A stretch of 64,000 nucleotides of DNA, from the NCBI GenBank assembly GCA_002429595.1, contig DJAM01000060.1, positions 1 to 64,000 of the forward strand. Direction: 5' to 3'. Within the stretch, counting starts at the first letter, position 1; each line of letters opens with the position of its first letter. Below the pieces are notes generated by a model. The model saw only the letters and a list, made by a program, of their open reading frames with translations. It did no database searches and had not been told where the DNA came from. Source of the stretch: Coxiellaceae bacterium UBA6002. Lineage in GTDB: Bacteria; Pseudomonadota; Gammaproteobacteria; UBA6002. The translations under genes were made by a program, and so were the position numbers. Below, in pieces: positions 5,953 through 15,199 of the stretch.

Positions 5953-8160
5953 ATGGGATTACCAATTTTAGATGTTAGTAAGTTTCTTACTGGAAGAAAT
6001 AAGCCGCCTGTTCTACAAAAATACAAAAGCCTATCGCCCGCATCTTTAAAAATTTTGCTTGATGCAAATGCTCACTATGATCAGATTCCTCACATTTTTA
6101 TCGGTCTTAGCGGTAAAAGTTTTCAGGCCCACCAAAAAGATTTAATTGAGTCAGCTAAAGAGCTTGATTCTTCAAAATTTAAGGAGAATAAAAAGCTTTA
6201 CTTAAGTGATGTGATGCGAAAAAAAATGCATGAGTGGCATGTCAGGCAACATAAGATGCTCAGTCACGACGCTGAATGGAAGAAACTATACGATAGCTGC
6301 AAAACAAAAACACAACAAGATAAGCTTAATGCATTGAAAGCAAGCTGGTTTAAGCAGGCAAGATTTTCTTTTTATACGAGCCAAGCATTACTTGAAACCG
6401 CTGAAAACTATATTCCCGTTTTTGAAAGCTATTTAAAATTACTTCGCTTCGAGTATCAAAAATTTAAAAATCAAATACATTGGTCAGATAAAAAACACAT
6501 TAAAAATTACATGTCCGTGTTGGCAAGCAGTATTCAAAAAGAAAGAGAAGAGATCGCTGAAGGGATGTTATCACGGTTGAAAGTGGCATCAAGTAGTAGA
6601 GATCTATGCAGTGATGATGTCACTTACCATTTAGCAAGTGCACTTAAAAAAATGGGTGTGCTCAAAGAAACCTATTCTCTACCTACACATCCTCGTCGCG
6701 ATCTGGATAATAATACGTTTCATGTGTTCGTCAATTTTATTCATAGGCATGGCTCAAAAGAGCAGGTAAATTATCTTTCCAGCTTAAGCTGCCATAAGTC
6801 TGATGAGAAATATATGGTCATAAATCAAAAATCAAGTTTCATTGTAGTGCCAAAAGAATTTGAAAAGAACATTCAACCCACTTCTTTTTTATCTAAAATA
6901 TTTGGACAAGATAAGTCTACTTTTTTCAAGCAGAACTTTGACTTGATTACTCATCTTAGATTTCCGCCAAAACCAAAAGCCGAATTTAAAACACTTTTTG
7001 AGTTTTATCAAAATAACCGCTGGCAAGAGCTTTGTCAGTTAGAAAAAGATATCGTAGATAAACTTGACTTAGTTGAGGAACAAAAACCTGGTGGCTTTTG
7101 GGGAAAAGTTTTTAGCAGTGAAAAGCGTAAGTTTTTAACGAGTTGGCAATTGTATTTGGCGAATCAACAAACATTCATTCTAAATGAAATGTTGGACTAC
7201 GCAGCCTTTATTACCTCACAGCTTAAAACAAGACATATGCTCGGTTTGGATCAGGAAGAGATGTGCGCAAAGCATTTTCAATCCTATCTTAGAAAGTTCA
7301 ATGAGGATATTTTAACCGCCATTAATCACTCTCCTGTGTCAGCTAGTGACTTACCCGCCTATCAAGAATTCTTATACTATGTTGAAAAGACACTAGCATT
7401 GCCGGGTGAACTTGAAAGATTAAAAGCTGAGCAACTAGAAGAACAGAAGAAACAAGCTAACGTGCTATATGAAGTGAGTGCTTGCCTCTTACCAACTCAG
7501 GATCAAGCAACGATTTTGCCACTGCCTGCCGATACTGATGAAACGATAGATGAAAACCCGTTTAGCCCAATTCCAGAAGATGATTGCTCAAAAGAACTGC
7601 AAGTTGTTCTTTCGAAATTAATTCCCAAAGATTCTGTTTTCAATCATCAGAGTAAAGAATTCAATGAATTAGTGACCCACTTGGAAGCAGTTTATGAAGT
7701 CTATAAGCTTAACTGTAGCCCTCGATTGAGAATGGAAGGTGAGTTAGAAAAGACAATGAATACGTTATTTGAGGTTTACTTGCGAACCTGGATATCAACT
7801 AGCGAAGAAGAAAAGGAAGTAACTTGCAAAGGCTTATCACTTTTTGCTGACGTTTTAAGCCAAATAGCTCCCAAATTGATTAGCGACCCTATTCAAGACC
7901 TTAAAAAAATACTCGAAGAGTATGGCTGGTTTGCTTTTCAAGCAAAATGCCACGGCTTACTTATCAGTTTAGGTAATACATCGTTAACTGAGGATGAAAG
8001 CTTAAAAACCTTAGAATCGTTGCTGCCTAGCTCAAGAATTTTGGTGACAAATTCAGCTGACAACAGAAGTAGTCATTGCAATGCATCATCCTTCTTTTTC
8101 CATCGAGAAAGAAAAGAAAGAGTTGAAAGAGAAACATTACCCGTGGTTCTTGCCTATTAA
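5953..8160 (+). CDS. Large protein of unknown function
   Basis: A 735-residue, Lys/Leu/Glu-rich, probably cytosolic and mostly helical protein. There are no membrane segments and no recognised enzyme motif. A helical stretch rich in charged residues lies around 480-520 (LERLKAEQLEEQKKQ). The ATG at 5953 follows GGGA at suitable spacing; an in-frame TTG at 5941 is less likely. The C-terminus is rich in Arg/Glu (HRERKERVERE), a feature of some substrates of VirD4-coupled secretion. It lies between the replication module and the secretion operon with no conserved role known to me. It could be a translocated effector or a mobilisation accessory factor; neither is shown. Confidence 0.6.
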   Translation: MGLPILDVSKFLTGRNKPPVLQKYKSLSPASLKILLDANAHYDQIPHIFIGLSGKSFQAHQKDLIESAKELDSSKFKENKKLYLSDVMRKKMHEWHVRQHKMLSHDAEWKKLYDSCKTKTQQDKLNALKASWFKQARFSFYTSQALLETAENYIPVFESYLKLLRFEYQKFKNQIHWSDKKHIKNYMSVLASSIQKEREEIAEGMLSRLKVASSSRDLCSDDVTYHLASALKKMGVLKETYSLPTHPRRDLDNNTFHVFVNFIHRHGSKEQVNYLSSLSCHKSDEKYMVINQKSSFIVVPKEFEKNIQPTSFLSKIFGQDKSTFFKQNFDLITHLRFPPKPKAEFKTLFEFYQNNRWQELCQLEKDIVDKLDLVEEQKPGGFWGKVFSSEKRKFLTSWQLYLANQQTFILNEMLDYAAFITSQLKTRHMLGLDQEEMCAKHFQSYLRKFNEDILTAINHSPVSASDLPAYQEFLYYVEKTLALPGELERLKAEQLEEQKKQANVLYEVSACLLPTQDQATILPLPADTDETIDENPFSPIPEDDCSKELQVVLSKLIPKDSVFNHQSKEFNELVTHLEAVYEVYKLNCSPRLRMEGELEKTMNTLFEVYLRTWISTSEEEKEVTCKGLSLFADVLSQIAPKLISDPIQDLKKILEEYGWFAFQAKCHGLLISLGNTSLTEDESLKTLESLLPSSRILVTNSADNRSSHCNASSFFFHRERKERVERETLPVVLAY

Positions 8161-8167
8161 AAAGTTT

Positions 8168-8182
8168 AAGGAGACCAAAGTG
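8168..8182 (+). promoter_or_regulatory. Ribosome binding site deciding a GTG start
   Basis: AAGGAG (8168-8173) stands six bases before GTG at 8180. This favours the GTG as the start of the coiled-coil gene over an ATG at 8081 that lies within the preceding gene. Confidence 0.65.
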
Positions 8183-9001
8183 TCAATCATCGAACGCTTA
8201 AAAAAAGATATTGAAAAAGCAGTTGCTAATTTCGTTAAACAAAATGGAAATTTATCTCAAGAAAGACAAGTGAATCTAAGACAGATATGGGAAATTTTGC
8301 AAAGTGAAAATCCTACTACTATCAGAGACGAATTGGTTAACACGGTGGAAAATCTTTCAACTGGTATAACGAAGTTATGGCCTTTTCTAGAAGTGAATAA
8401 ATTTAAAAACGTATTGCGTGATGTCATTAATCTACCCATTTACTCTGAAACCGCAATACTTAAGGCCCTTGTCGCTGAAGGAGGTGGGCATTCCTTACTT
8501 GATAGATCCACTCAATTAACTACCGATGCCAAACTTGTCGCGCGATTGGATAGATTGGAAAAAGTGATGATTTTTCAAGGTCATGAGATATCTGCTCTGC
8601 AGAATGAGATCTCTCGTCTTAAAACTGAAAACCTATACTTAACTAAAACCATATCAATGTTATCTGAAAAAAATAAGCAATTGACGTTTGATTGCCAAAA
8701 ACTTCAAGATGCAAAATCCAAAGCAGAACAAGATGCGAGTAAATTAAAATTAGATTACGAGCAACTACAAAAAGAAAATAGGGCGCTTAAAAAACAGCTT
8801 CAAACCTTAACGAATCCACCTAGCTCTGAAGAAGTGAAACAAACAGTTGCAACTCAAGCCTCTAAAAGTAATCCACTCCTACCCGTTAGAAAGCAATTTT
8901 CAAGTTGTAAGCTTGAGAGGGCAAGTGATTATTTTCAATTAGAGAATCTAGATGAATCCGGGAAACAGGGCTCCCGACGAAGTCTTTCTCTTATGACCTA
9001 A
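8180..9001 (+). CDS. Coiled-coil protein of unknown function
   Basis: A 273-residue protein. The first 115 residues are helical and unrecognised. Residues 125-215 form a long heptad-patterned coiled coil (HEISALQNEISRLKTENLYL and onward to KENRALKKQLQTL). The tail contains 'GSRRSLSLMT'. The frame is open back to an ATG at 8081, but the strong site at 8168-8173 marks GTG 8180. It lies 19 bp after the 735-residue gene, so the two are probably one operon and may form a complex. The function is unknown. A secreted substrate of the adjacent system is possible but unproven. Confidence 0.6.
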   Translation: MSIIERLKKDIEKAVANFVKQNGNLSQERQVNLRQIWEILQSENPTTIRDELVNTVENLSTGITKLWPFLEVNKFKNVLRDVINLPIYSETAILKALVAEGGGHSLLDRSTQLTTDAKLVARLDRLEKVMIFQGHEISALQNEISRLKTENLYLTKTISMLSEKNKQLTFDCQKLQDAKSKAEQDASKLKLDYEQLQKENRALKKQLQTLTNPPSSEEVKQTVATQASKSNPLLPVRKQFSSCKLERASDYFQLENLDESGKQGSRRSLSLMT

Positions 9002-9143
9002 TTAAAAGTATATGGGGAGCAATTAAACAGTAGGGGTCACTATAGCAAAACCAATCAAGCATTAGGATCTGCTATTTGTTTCCTACAAAATAATTTTCAG
9101 TAAAATAAACAAAGTAAAAAAAATTAAAAAAAGCAAAACGAAA

Positions 9144-9422
9144 ATGAGTTTATCCATGATAAAGAATGGTAGTAATAATGCAGGATCCACTGATGCAAAA
9201 TTATCTCCTCGCGAAAGAGAGTGTCTCTATTGGATTTCACAGGGTAAAACAATTGAAGAAACGGCCATGATACTTGGTATAAAGTATGGAACTGTCGTGG
9301 GCTATGTTCGAAGTCTTAAAGAAAAAATGAATTGTAACACATTGGCACATCTAGTTTTTAAAGCAATGAAATTAGAGATTATTTTTTTTGACAAAAGCAA
9401 TCCTCAAAAAGTGGGGGAATGA
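9144..9422 (+). CDS. LuxR-type HTH protein before the virB operon
   Basis: A 92-residue single-domain GerE/LuxR HTH (about 22-80: LSPRERECLYWISQGKTIEE, then IKYGTVVGYVRSLKEKMN). It is the closest paralogue of the 69-residue protein at 5640. It sits 190 bp upstream of virB2, where Legionella lvh-type loci carry lvr regulators including a CsrA-like gene. It is therefore a candidate direct regulator of the secretion operon. The ribosome binding site is weak. Confidence 0.85.
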   Translation: MSLSMIKNGSNNAGSTDAKLSPRERECLYWISQGKTIEETAMILGIKYGTVVGYVRSLKEKMNCNTLAHLVFKAMKLEIIFFDKSNPQKVGE

Positions 9423-9609
9423 CGTTTGAGATTATTTATTTAAAATGATGCTTGAGAACGTTTTGGTTACTACCAAGAAGTAATTTGACTACGTATTTTT
9501 AGTAAGTAAATTTATCTGACGCGTTAATCAAATAGAATGATTTTAGTGAATTGAATAATAAGTTAACACCAGTGATCTTGTTTTACAGTAAAAATATTAG
9601 GATATGAAC

Positions 9610-9939
9610 ATGAGTCGATTGAAGCATTTATTGTCGGAATATTCCAAGCATTGCCAATGGTCATTGCTCATAAAGATGAGCGTATTTTACATTTTCGGCC
9701 TCTATATGACCCAAGCATTAGCCTATGGTGGTGATGTGTCAACTATTGATACTGCCTTGCAAGGACTTATTGACATTCTGACAGGGAAAACTGCAAGACT
9801 CATTGCTGTATTAACGATTGCCGGCGTAGGGTATATGACTTTATGTGGAAGATTACCTATTAAGCATGCTGTCTATGTCTGTTTAGGTATTGGCATCATA
9901 TTTGGTGCCACATCGATCGCTAGCCTTCTTGGAGCTTAA
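9610..9939 (+). CDS. lvhB2: VirB2-like major pilin (Lvh type)
   Basis: A 109-residue pilin precursor. A long signal peptide ends about residue 37 at ALA-YGG, leaving a mature protein of about 70 residues with two membrane helices (about 50-72 and 80-105) around a short loop, as in VirB2/TrbC. The ATG at 9610 is favoured over 9604 because AGGA (9599-9602) is correctly spaced only for it. First gene of the ten-gene virB/D4 operon. Confidence 0.85.
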   Translation: MSRLKHLLSEYSKHCQWSLLIKMSVFYIFGLYMTQALAYGGDVSTIDTALQGLIDILTGKTARLIAVLTIAGVGYMTLCGRLPIKHAVYVCLGIGIIFGATSIASLLGA

Positions 9940-9942
9940 AGA

Positions 9943-10233
9943 ATGGATGAGCCAATTGCGCAGCATCCACTCTTTGTCGGATTAACAAGACCGCCCATGT
10001 ATTTTGGCGTAACACTGAATTTTTTTATGATCAATGGTTTTATTTGTTTAGTGTTGTTTGTTGCGACCATACGAAGTTTATTAGCACTTAGTCTTTTTGG
10101 ATTATTGCACGGTATTGGTTATCTGTGTTGCCGAGTTGATTGCTATCTCTTTCATGTATTATGGGGAAAATTTGCCTATTTAAACAATAAAAATCGAACT
10201 TTTTGGCAATGTCAAAGCTACGACCCTTATTAA
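9943..10233 (+). CDS. lvhB3: VirB3-like inner-membrane protein
   Basis: A 96-residue membrane protein with the VirB3 start (HPLFVGLTRPPMYFGVTLNF) and two hydrophobic helices in residues 22-65. VirB3 joins VirB4 and VirB6 in the inner-membrane complex. It is three bases after virB2 and followed by virB4, the usual order. Confidence 0.9.
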   Translation: MDEPIAQHPLFVGLTRPPMYFGVTLNFFMINGFICLVLFVATIRSLLALSLFGLLHGIGYLCCRVDCYLFHVLWGKFAYLNNKNRTFWQCQSYDPY

Positions 10234-10265
10234 GATAAAACTTAACAAAATAAAGGTACATCAAT

Positions 10266-12671
10266 ATGCGGCTTAAAAAATACCAATCAAAAAAATGTCA
10301 ATTATTTGAACGTGAAATCCCCGTGTCACGACATATTCCCATTTCACATTTTAATTCTACCAATGTCTTTGAAACTAAAAATGGTGCGCAAGGTATTGTC
10401 ATACTGTTGGAAGGTTTTCCGTACACCCTTGCAGATAAAGCAGATCTTAATCACTGTCAACGTGCTATTTCGAATTTATTATTAGGACTGAATGAAGAAT
10501 TTGCGCTTTATACTACGGTGATTCGTCGAAAAGACAGTAGATATCCTTCCGGAGAGTTTCCTATCGGGTTTGCGCAGGATTTCGACTATGATTATCGGTT
10601 CAGGATGCAGCAAAAACAACTTTACCGCAATGATATTTATTTGACGGTGATGATTAAAGGGCCAGATAAGCGGTTTAATATGAGTTTTAGCTTCATGCAA
10701 AAAATATCGAAATCTGCACTTCAAAATACTGCTAACGCTTTTCGTGAAAGACAAAAAGGTAAATTGGAAAAAGTTATCAAGGACGTATTGACCCAATTAC
10801 AACCCTTTAAACCACGTATTTTAGGAAATAGGGAAGAGCAGTATTCTGAAGTACTAGAATTTTTTTCTTATCTTATTAATGGTAAACAAAGTCGTTGCCG
10901 ATATCCCTTGCAAGATGTAGCCAGTTATCTTCCTTCTAGGCGTCTTTGCTTTGGTCATAATACACTGCAGTGGATAGGCAATACGCCTTCTGAAAATCAA
11001 TTTGGCGCAATGGTATCCATTAAAAAGTATGGTCCTGACTCGAGCTCACTATCACTTGATTCATTACTCTCATCGGATGTGGAGTTTGTTCAAACGCATA
11101 GTTTCTTACGAATTCCCAATGGTACAGCATTACAGCTTATTCGAAAGCAGCACACCCATTTAATTGCGGTTGAAGACGCATCCCAAAGTCAACAGGAAGA
11201 GTTGGCCTTGGCGCTCGATCTTTTGGCAAGTGATCAACTGGGTTTTGGTTATCACCATAATACTGTTTTGGTATTAGCCAGACAAAAGGAAGAATTAGAC
11301 GAAAAAGTTGCTCAAATTACGAAATGCTATCGAGATGCAGATATTGTGGCCGTGCGCGAGTCATTGAATCTAGAAAGTGCATTTTGGTCACAACTGCCAG
11401 GCAATTTCTTAAAAATTACGCGAAGCGCTCTAATTTCAACCGATAACTTTGCAGACTATTGCTCTTTGCATAATGAGTCTACCGGCTATGTCGATCAGAA
11501 CCATTTGGGTTCCGCTGTGTTATTAGTTGAGACTCCTAATCGCACCCCTCTTTATATCAATTTTCATGAGCGCTCCCAAGGCAAGCAGGATATCAGCAAA
11601 GGGCATACCACCCTGATTGCGCCATCCAATGCGGGTAAAACCACCTTAATGAATGCCTTGGATTTAGGGGCCAAGAAATACCAGGGTACGTCAATATTCT
11701 TTGACCGTGATCGTGGATGTGAAATTTATATTCGCGCCTTGGGGGGATGCTACCAGCGAATTCATCCAGAGCACCCAACAGGATTTAACCCTTTGCAGTT
11801 AGAGGATAATGAAGCCAATCGTCATTTTCTGGTGCGATGGTTACAAGCATTAATTGAAAGCGATGGAAGAAAGTTAGATGCTGCTTCAATCAAGCAAATT
11901 GAAACTGTCATACAGCGTAATTTTACACTACCCCCCGATAAGCGACGCTTATCCTTATTAGTGAGCTTTTTCCCGAATGATTTTCCCTTGGAGACTTTAT
12001 TTCCCTGGTTACAGGGAGAATCGCCGGGTCGTCTTGCCTATTTGTTCGATAATCCTGTCGATGCATTATCACTTAAACCTAAGATGCTCGGTTTTGATAT
12101 GACTCATCTCTTGGATCATGAATCACAAGCTGTGGTTTTCCCCGTACTCCTTTATCTTTTTCATCGGATTGAAGCATTGTTTAAGGGTGATTTAGTCGGT
12201 ATCTATTTAGATGAAGGCTGGCAATACTTAGAAAACCCTTATTGGAAAGAAAAGTTAAAAGCCTATTTACCCTCACTGCGAAAAAAGAATGTCTATATGG
12301 TCTTTGCCACCCAATCACCTGGCACTGTGGCAAATTCAACGTTGCGTGATGAGTTGATATCCGGATCAGCTACCAATATCTTTCTACCGAATCCCAAAGC
12401 CTCTCGTGAAGATTATTGTGATGCGTTTAAATTATCAGAACGTGAGTATGACTTTATCAAAAATACAGCACATCAAACGCGGCAATTTCTCATCAAACAA
12501 GGCAGGGAATCAGCCGTTGGTCGACTCGATTTATCAGGATTAGAACGATATGCAGCTGTATTAGCCTCCAATCAACAATCGCTCAATTTGCTCGATACCC
12601 TCATTCAAAAAACAGGCGGTGATCCAGATATTTGGTTACCTTTGTTTTACGAGGAACTGTTATGTCGATAA
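10266..12671 (+). CDS. lvhB4: VirB4-like secretion ATPase
   Basis: An 801-residue AAA+ ATPase that powers pilus assembly and substrate transfer. The N-terminal half is the CagE/TrbE/VirB domain. Walker A is at about 452-459 (APSNAGKTT, with Ala in place of the first Gly) and Walker B at about 644-651 (GIYLDEGW). The arginine/Gln segment 'VFATQSPGTVANS' follows as in VirB4. Length is normal for the family. The last ten bases overlap the next gene. Confidence 0.95.
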   Translation: MRLKKYQSKKCQLFEREIPVSRHIPISHFNSTNVFETKNGAQGIVILLEGFPYTLADKADLNHCQRAISNLLLGLNEEFALYTTVIRRKDSRYPSGEFPIGFAQDFDYDYRFRMQQKQLYRNDIYLTVMIKGPDKRFNMSFSFMQKISKSALQNTANAFRERQKGKLEKVIKDVLTQLQPFKPRILGNREEQYSEVLEFFSYLINGKQSRCRYPLQDVASYLPSRRLCFGHNTLQWIGNTPSENQFGAMVSIKKYGPDSSSLSLDSLLSSDVEFVQTHSFLRIPNGTALQLIRKQHTHLIAVEDASQSQQEELALALDLLASDQLGFGYHHNTVLVLARQKEELDEKVAQITKCYRDADIVAVRESLNLESAFWSQLPGNFLKITRSALISTDNFADYCSLHNESTGYVDQNHLGSAVLLVETPNRTPLYINFHERSQGKQDISKGHTTLIAPSNAGKTTLMNALDLGAKKYQGTSIFFDRDRGCEIYIRALGGCYQRIHPEHPTGFNPLQLEDNEANRHFLVRWLQALIESDGRKLDAASIKQIETVIQRNFTLPPDKRRLSLLVSFFPNDFPLETLFPWLQGESPGRLAYLFDNPVDALSLKPKMLGFDMTHLLDHESQAVVFPVLLYLFHRIEALFKGDLVGIYLDEGWQYLENPYWKEKLKAYLPSLRKKNVYMVFATQSPGTVANSTLRDELISGSATNIFLPNPKASREDYCDAFKLSEREYDFIKNTAHQTRQFLIKQGRESAVGRLDLSGLERYAAVLASNQQSLNLLDTLIQKTGGDPDIWLPLFYEELLCR

Positions 12672-13384
12672 GAGCGCGTTTTTTAAAGCTAAGTGTAATC
12701 TTTACATTTTGTATACCATTATTTTTTATACAAAATAGTTATGCAGATGTGATTGATGTCCTCAAGATATTGGGTAACCTTTATGGCATTAATGTCGATC
12801 AACTAGCAGCCTTAAAAGATGTAAAAAATTTAAATGAAGCGTTGAAAGAGGTAGGCGAGAAACAATTATCTGCAGTGACGGGTCATTATAACATTGGAAA
12901 TTTATATAACTCTACAAGCGATCAAGCAGAACGTCTTTGGTCGAATGATAATTGGCAAAAACTTTTGCAAAATGCAAGCGGAGGTAATGCTGCCCGTTTT
13001 CAGGAATTACTCAAAAGCTATCATGACAAGTATCCAATGTTAGCTCAATCACAAATTACTCCTTTTAGTTCCAATACTCTAAAAGCCCAAACGTACACTG
13101 ATAATGCCAAGACAAACCTAGCTGGCTTATCTGTTTCGGAATATTCCTATAACTCAGTACAGGATCGCATCAAAAAATTACAAGGTTTATTAAACCAAAT
13201 CGAACAAACACCGAATGAAAAAGCCAGCATTGATTTGCAAGCAAGAATGTTGGCGGAAATCGGATTTGTTCAGTTGGAGTTATTACGATTACAAAGTGTG
13301 CAGACGCAATTAACTGCCATGCATAATCAGGGGATGACCAATGGAACCACACAAGATACGGGATTTGTGAAATGGGAAAAATAA
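12662..13384 (+). CDS. lvhB5: VirB5-like minor pilin/adhesin
   Basis: A 240-residue secreted protein with a signal peptide (residues 1-29, ending NSYADV). The mature part is helical and Gln/Ala/Asn-rich, the character of VirB5/TraC pilus-tip proteins, whose sequences are poorly conserved. The ATG at 12662 has GAGG (12651-12654) upstream and overlaps the virB4 stop. Position between virB4 and virB6 is the main evidence. Confidence 0.8.
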   Translation: MSIRARFLKLSVIFTFCIPLFFIQNSYADVIDVLKILGNLYGINVDQLAALKDVKNLNEALKEVGEKQLSAVTGHYNIGNLYNSTSDQAERLWSNDNWQKLLQNASGGNAARFQELLKSYHDKYPMLAQSQITPFSSNTLKAQTYTDNAKTNLAGLSVSEYSYNSVQDRIKKLQGLLNQIEQTPNEKASIDLQARMLAEIGFVQLELLRLQSVQTQLTAMHNQGMTNGTTQDTGFVKWEK

Positions 13385-13409
13385 AAAAAATAAAACAAAC
13401 GATTAGAGA

Positions 13410-14405
13410 ATGATGAGTATAACGACTGGCATCGTAACAGGACTGCTTGATCAAGTAGATCAGATCACTAAATCCTTTACCTTCAATGGGTATAGTGCAT
13501 TAGTCAGTCATTTCAACCATGAAATTCATCTTGCTGTTGTGATTTATATTGCGATGTTAGGTTGGTCGGTGATGAATGGCTGGGTTGAAATGTCCGTCAA
13601 CCATCTTACAAAACATGTTTTGAAAATTGCGATTGCGATTTCCTTAGCGACGCATTGGAGTTTTTTTAGTTTATTTGTTTATAACGTATTAACGAATGCC
13701 CCTAATGAACTATCAAGTGTCTTAACTGGGAGTTTTAGTCATATCTTTATACCAAGTGGAACCTCTGTGAATGAGGCCCTACAAAACGTATTTGATCAGG
13801 GCATGGAGATGGGCGTTGCGACCTGGAGCAATGGAGGAATTAATGCCACTAGTTTTTATTTGTATGCACTACTTATCTGGCTAGCAACCTTATTCATCGT
13901 TGGCATCGCGCTGTTGGAATTTGTGGTTGCTAAATTTGGACTAGCACTGCTCCTGGTATTGGCGCCTATTTTTTGTCTTTTTTTATTATGGGAGAGCACA
14001 AAAGGTCTATTTGAAAGTTGGTTACGGTATGCATTGAGTTTTGCCTTGGTGCCTACATTTGTGACAGCCGGGTTGATGTTGCTTTTGGCTTTACTTCGAA
14101 CTGCACTCAACACCATGCAAGCTGCGATAAGCCATGGAGAATATACTTTAGTCCATATAGCCCCTTTTTTACTCGGCGCAATTGTTGGCATCGGTCTATT
14201 ACTGAAAGCTGCAAGCATGGCAAGTGGTATCGGTGGGGGTTTGGTGATTAATGTCATGCATGTGGCACATTCATTTGCGAATAAGGCAGATCGTTATTCA
14301 GGTTTTAACGCGGCAAGGCAATTAGTAAAGCAAAAGGCAGGTCATGTAGGTAAGGAATTTGTGGATGGGAGAAAATATCGTTCTATGAATAAGTATCAGC
14401 GGTAA
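13410..14405 (+). CDS. lvhB6: VirB6-like polytopic channel protein
   Basis: A 331-residue protein with at least six membrane segments (about 35-55, 70-95, 150-175, 180-200, 210-235, 250-275), the TrbL/VirB6 pattern. A 'WLRYALSFALVP' segment contains the conserved Trp. It forms part of the inner-membrane channel. The C-terminal 60 residues are hydrophilic and basic. Confidence 0.9.
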   Translation: MMSITTGIVTGLLDQVDQITKSFTFNGYSALVSHFNHEIHLAVVIYIAMLGWSVMNGWVEMSVNHLTKHVLKIAIAISLATHWSFFSLFVYNVLTNAPNELSSVLTGSFSHIFIPSGTSVNEALQNVFDQGMEMGVATWSNGGINATSFYLYALLIWLATLFIVGIALLEFVVAKFGLALLLVLAPIFCLFLLWESTKGLFESWLRYALSFALVPTFVTAGLMLLLALLRTALNTMQAAISHGEYTLVHIAPFLLGAIVGIGLLLKAASMASGIGGGLVINVMHVAHSFANKADRYSGFNAARQLVKQKAGHVGKEFVDGRKYRSMNKYQR

Positions 14406-14431
14406 GTCAATAAGAAGGAAGCGTCCTCATT

Positions 14432-15199
14432 ATGAGTATTTTTAAAAAAAACAAAATAGATAGAAAAGATAAAAAAAATCTTCAGGATGAAAATCCTGTT
14501 GATTGCAAGGATAAGAATTACTTCACATCAGCGCAGAGCTGGCACTATGATCGTTATGAGTCACAGCTCATTCAAGCCAATCGTTGGTTACTCGCATTTT
14601 GGATCCAAATCGGAATATCCTTATTGCTCGTATTAAGTCTTGTAGTGTTACTTCCCTTGAAAACATTAGTCCCATTGGTTATCCGGCAAAATACGCAAAC
14701 CCATGAAGTATTTGTAGACAAATTAGATCATGACTATTTGCCACATCAAAATGAAGTTGAAAGTGACCTGGTTCGTTATGTGATTTTACGGGAAACCTAC
14801 TCCAGTGTTGATTTGGCATTGCGTTATAAACAGGTGCTGTTAGAAAGCAACAAAGCCTGTGCAATTGAATATCAAAAAACTCAAGCCAACACACATTCAG
14901 AAAGCCCGGTCAATATCTATGGAGCTGATGGCACCCGTACTATCCACGTAGAAGATGTGGTCTTTTTAACCAATAAAAACATGAAGGGTAGAGGAAACGA
15001 AACTGCTACGAATCTTGCTAAGGTGGATTTTATAAGCACTAATACGATTCACAACCAAACTGTTCAAAAATATTGGGTAGCAACCATTGCCTGGGAATAT
15101 CAAGGTACACCTCAGGATAAAGAAGCTGCATGGCATAACTGGAATGGATTTACCATTACTTATTATCGTGTTGATCAACGAAATGTAGAGAAAAAATAA
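14432..15199 (+). CDS. lvhB8: VirB8-like assembly protein
   Basis: A 255-residue bitopic inner-membrane protein: a charged cytoplasmic tail (1-45), one membrane helix (about 48-72) and a periplasmic VirB8 domain with the 'VRYVILRETYSSVD' segment and a WxxT/YxxxxxTITYY end. VirB8 nucleates the machine. AAGGAAG precedes the ATG. virB7 would normally lie between virB6 and virB8, but only 26 bases separate them here. Confidence 0.9.
   Translation: MSIFKKNKIDRKDKKNLQDENPVDCKDKNYFTSAQSWHYDRYESQLIQANRWLLAFWIQIGISLLLVLSLVVLLPLKTLVPLVIRQNTQTHEVFVDKLDHDYLPHQNEVESDLVRYVILRETYSSVDLALRYKQVLLESNKACAIEYQKTQANTHSESPVNIYGADGTRTIHVEDVVFLTNKNMKGRGNETATNLAKVDFISTNTIHNQTVQKYWVATIAWEYQGTPQDKEAAWHNWNGFTITYYRVDQRNVEKK

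Noticed and set aside
8040..8180. A frameshift joining the 735-residue and coiled-coil proteins into one gene
   Set aside because: The first frame keeps AT-rich third positions to its stop at 8160, and a strong AAGGAG precedes GTG 8180. Two genes are the simpler reading, though the alternative frame is open and cannot be fully excluded.
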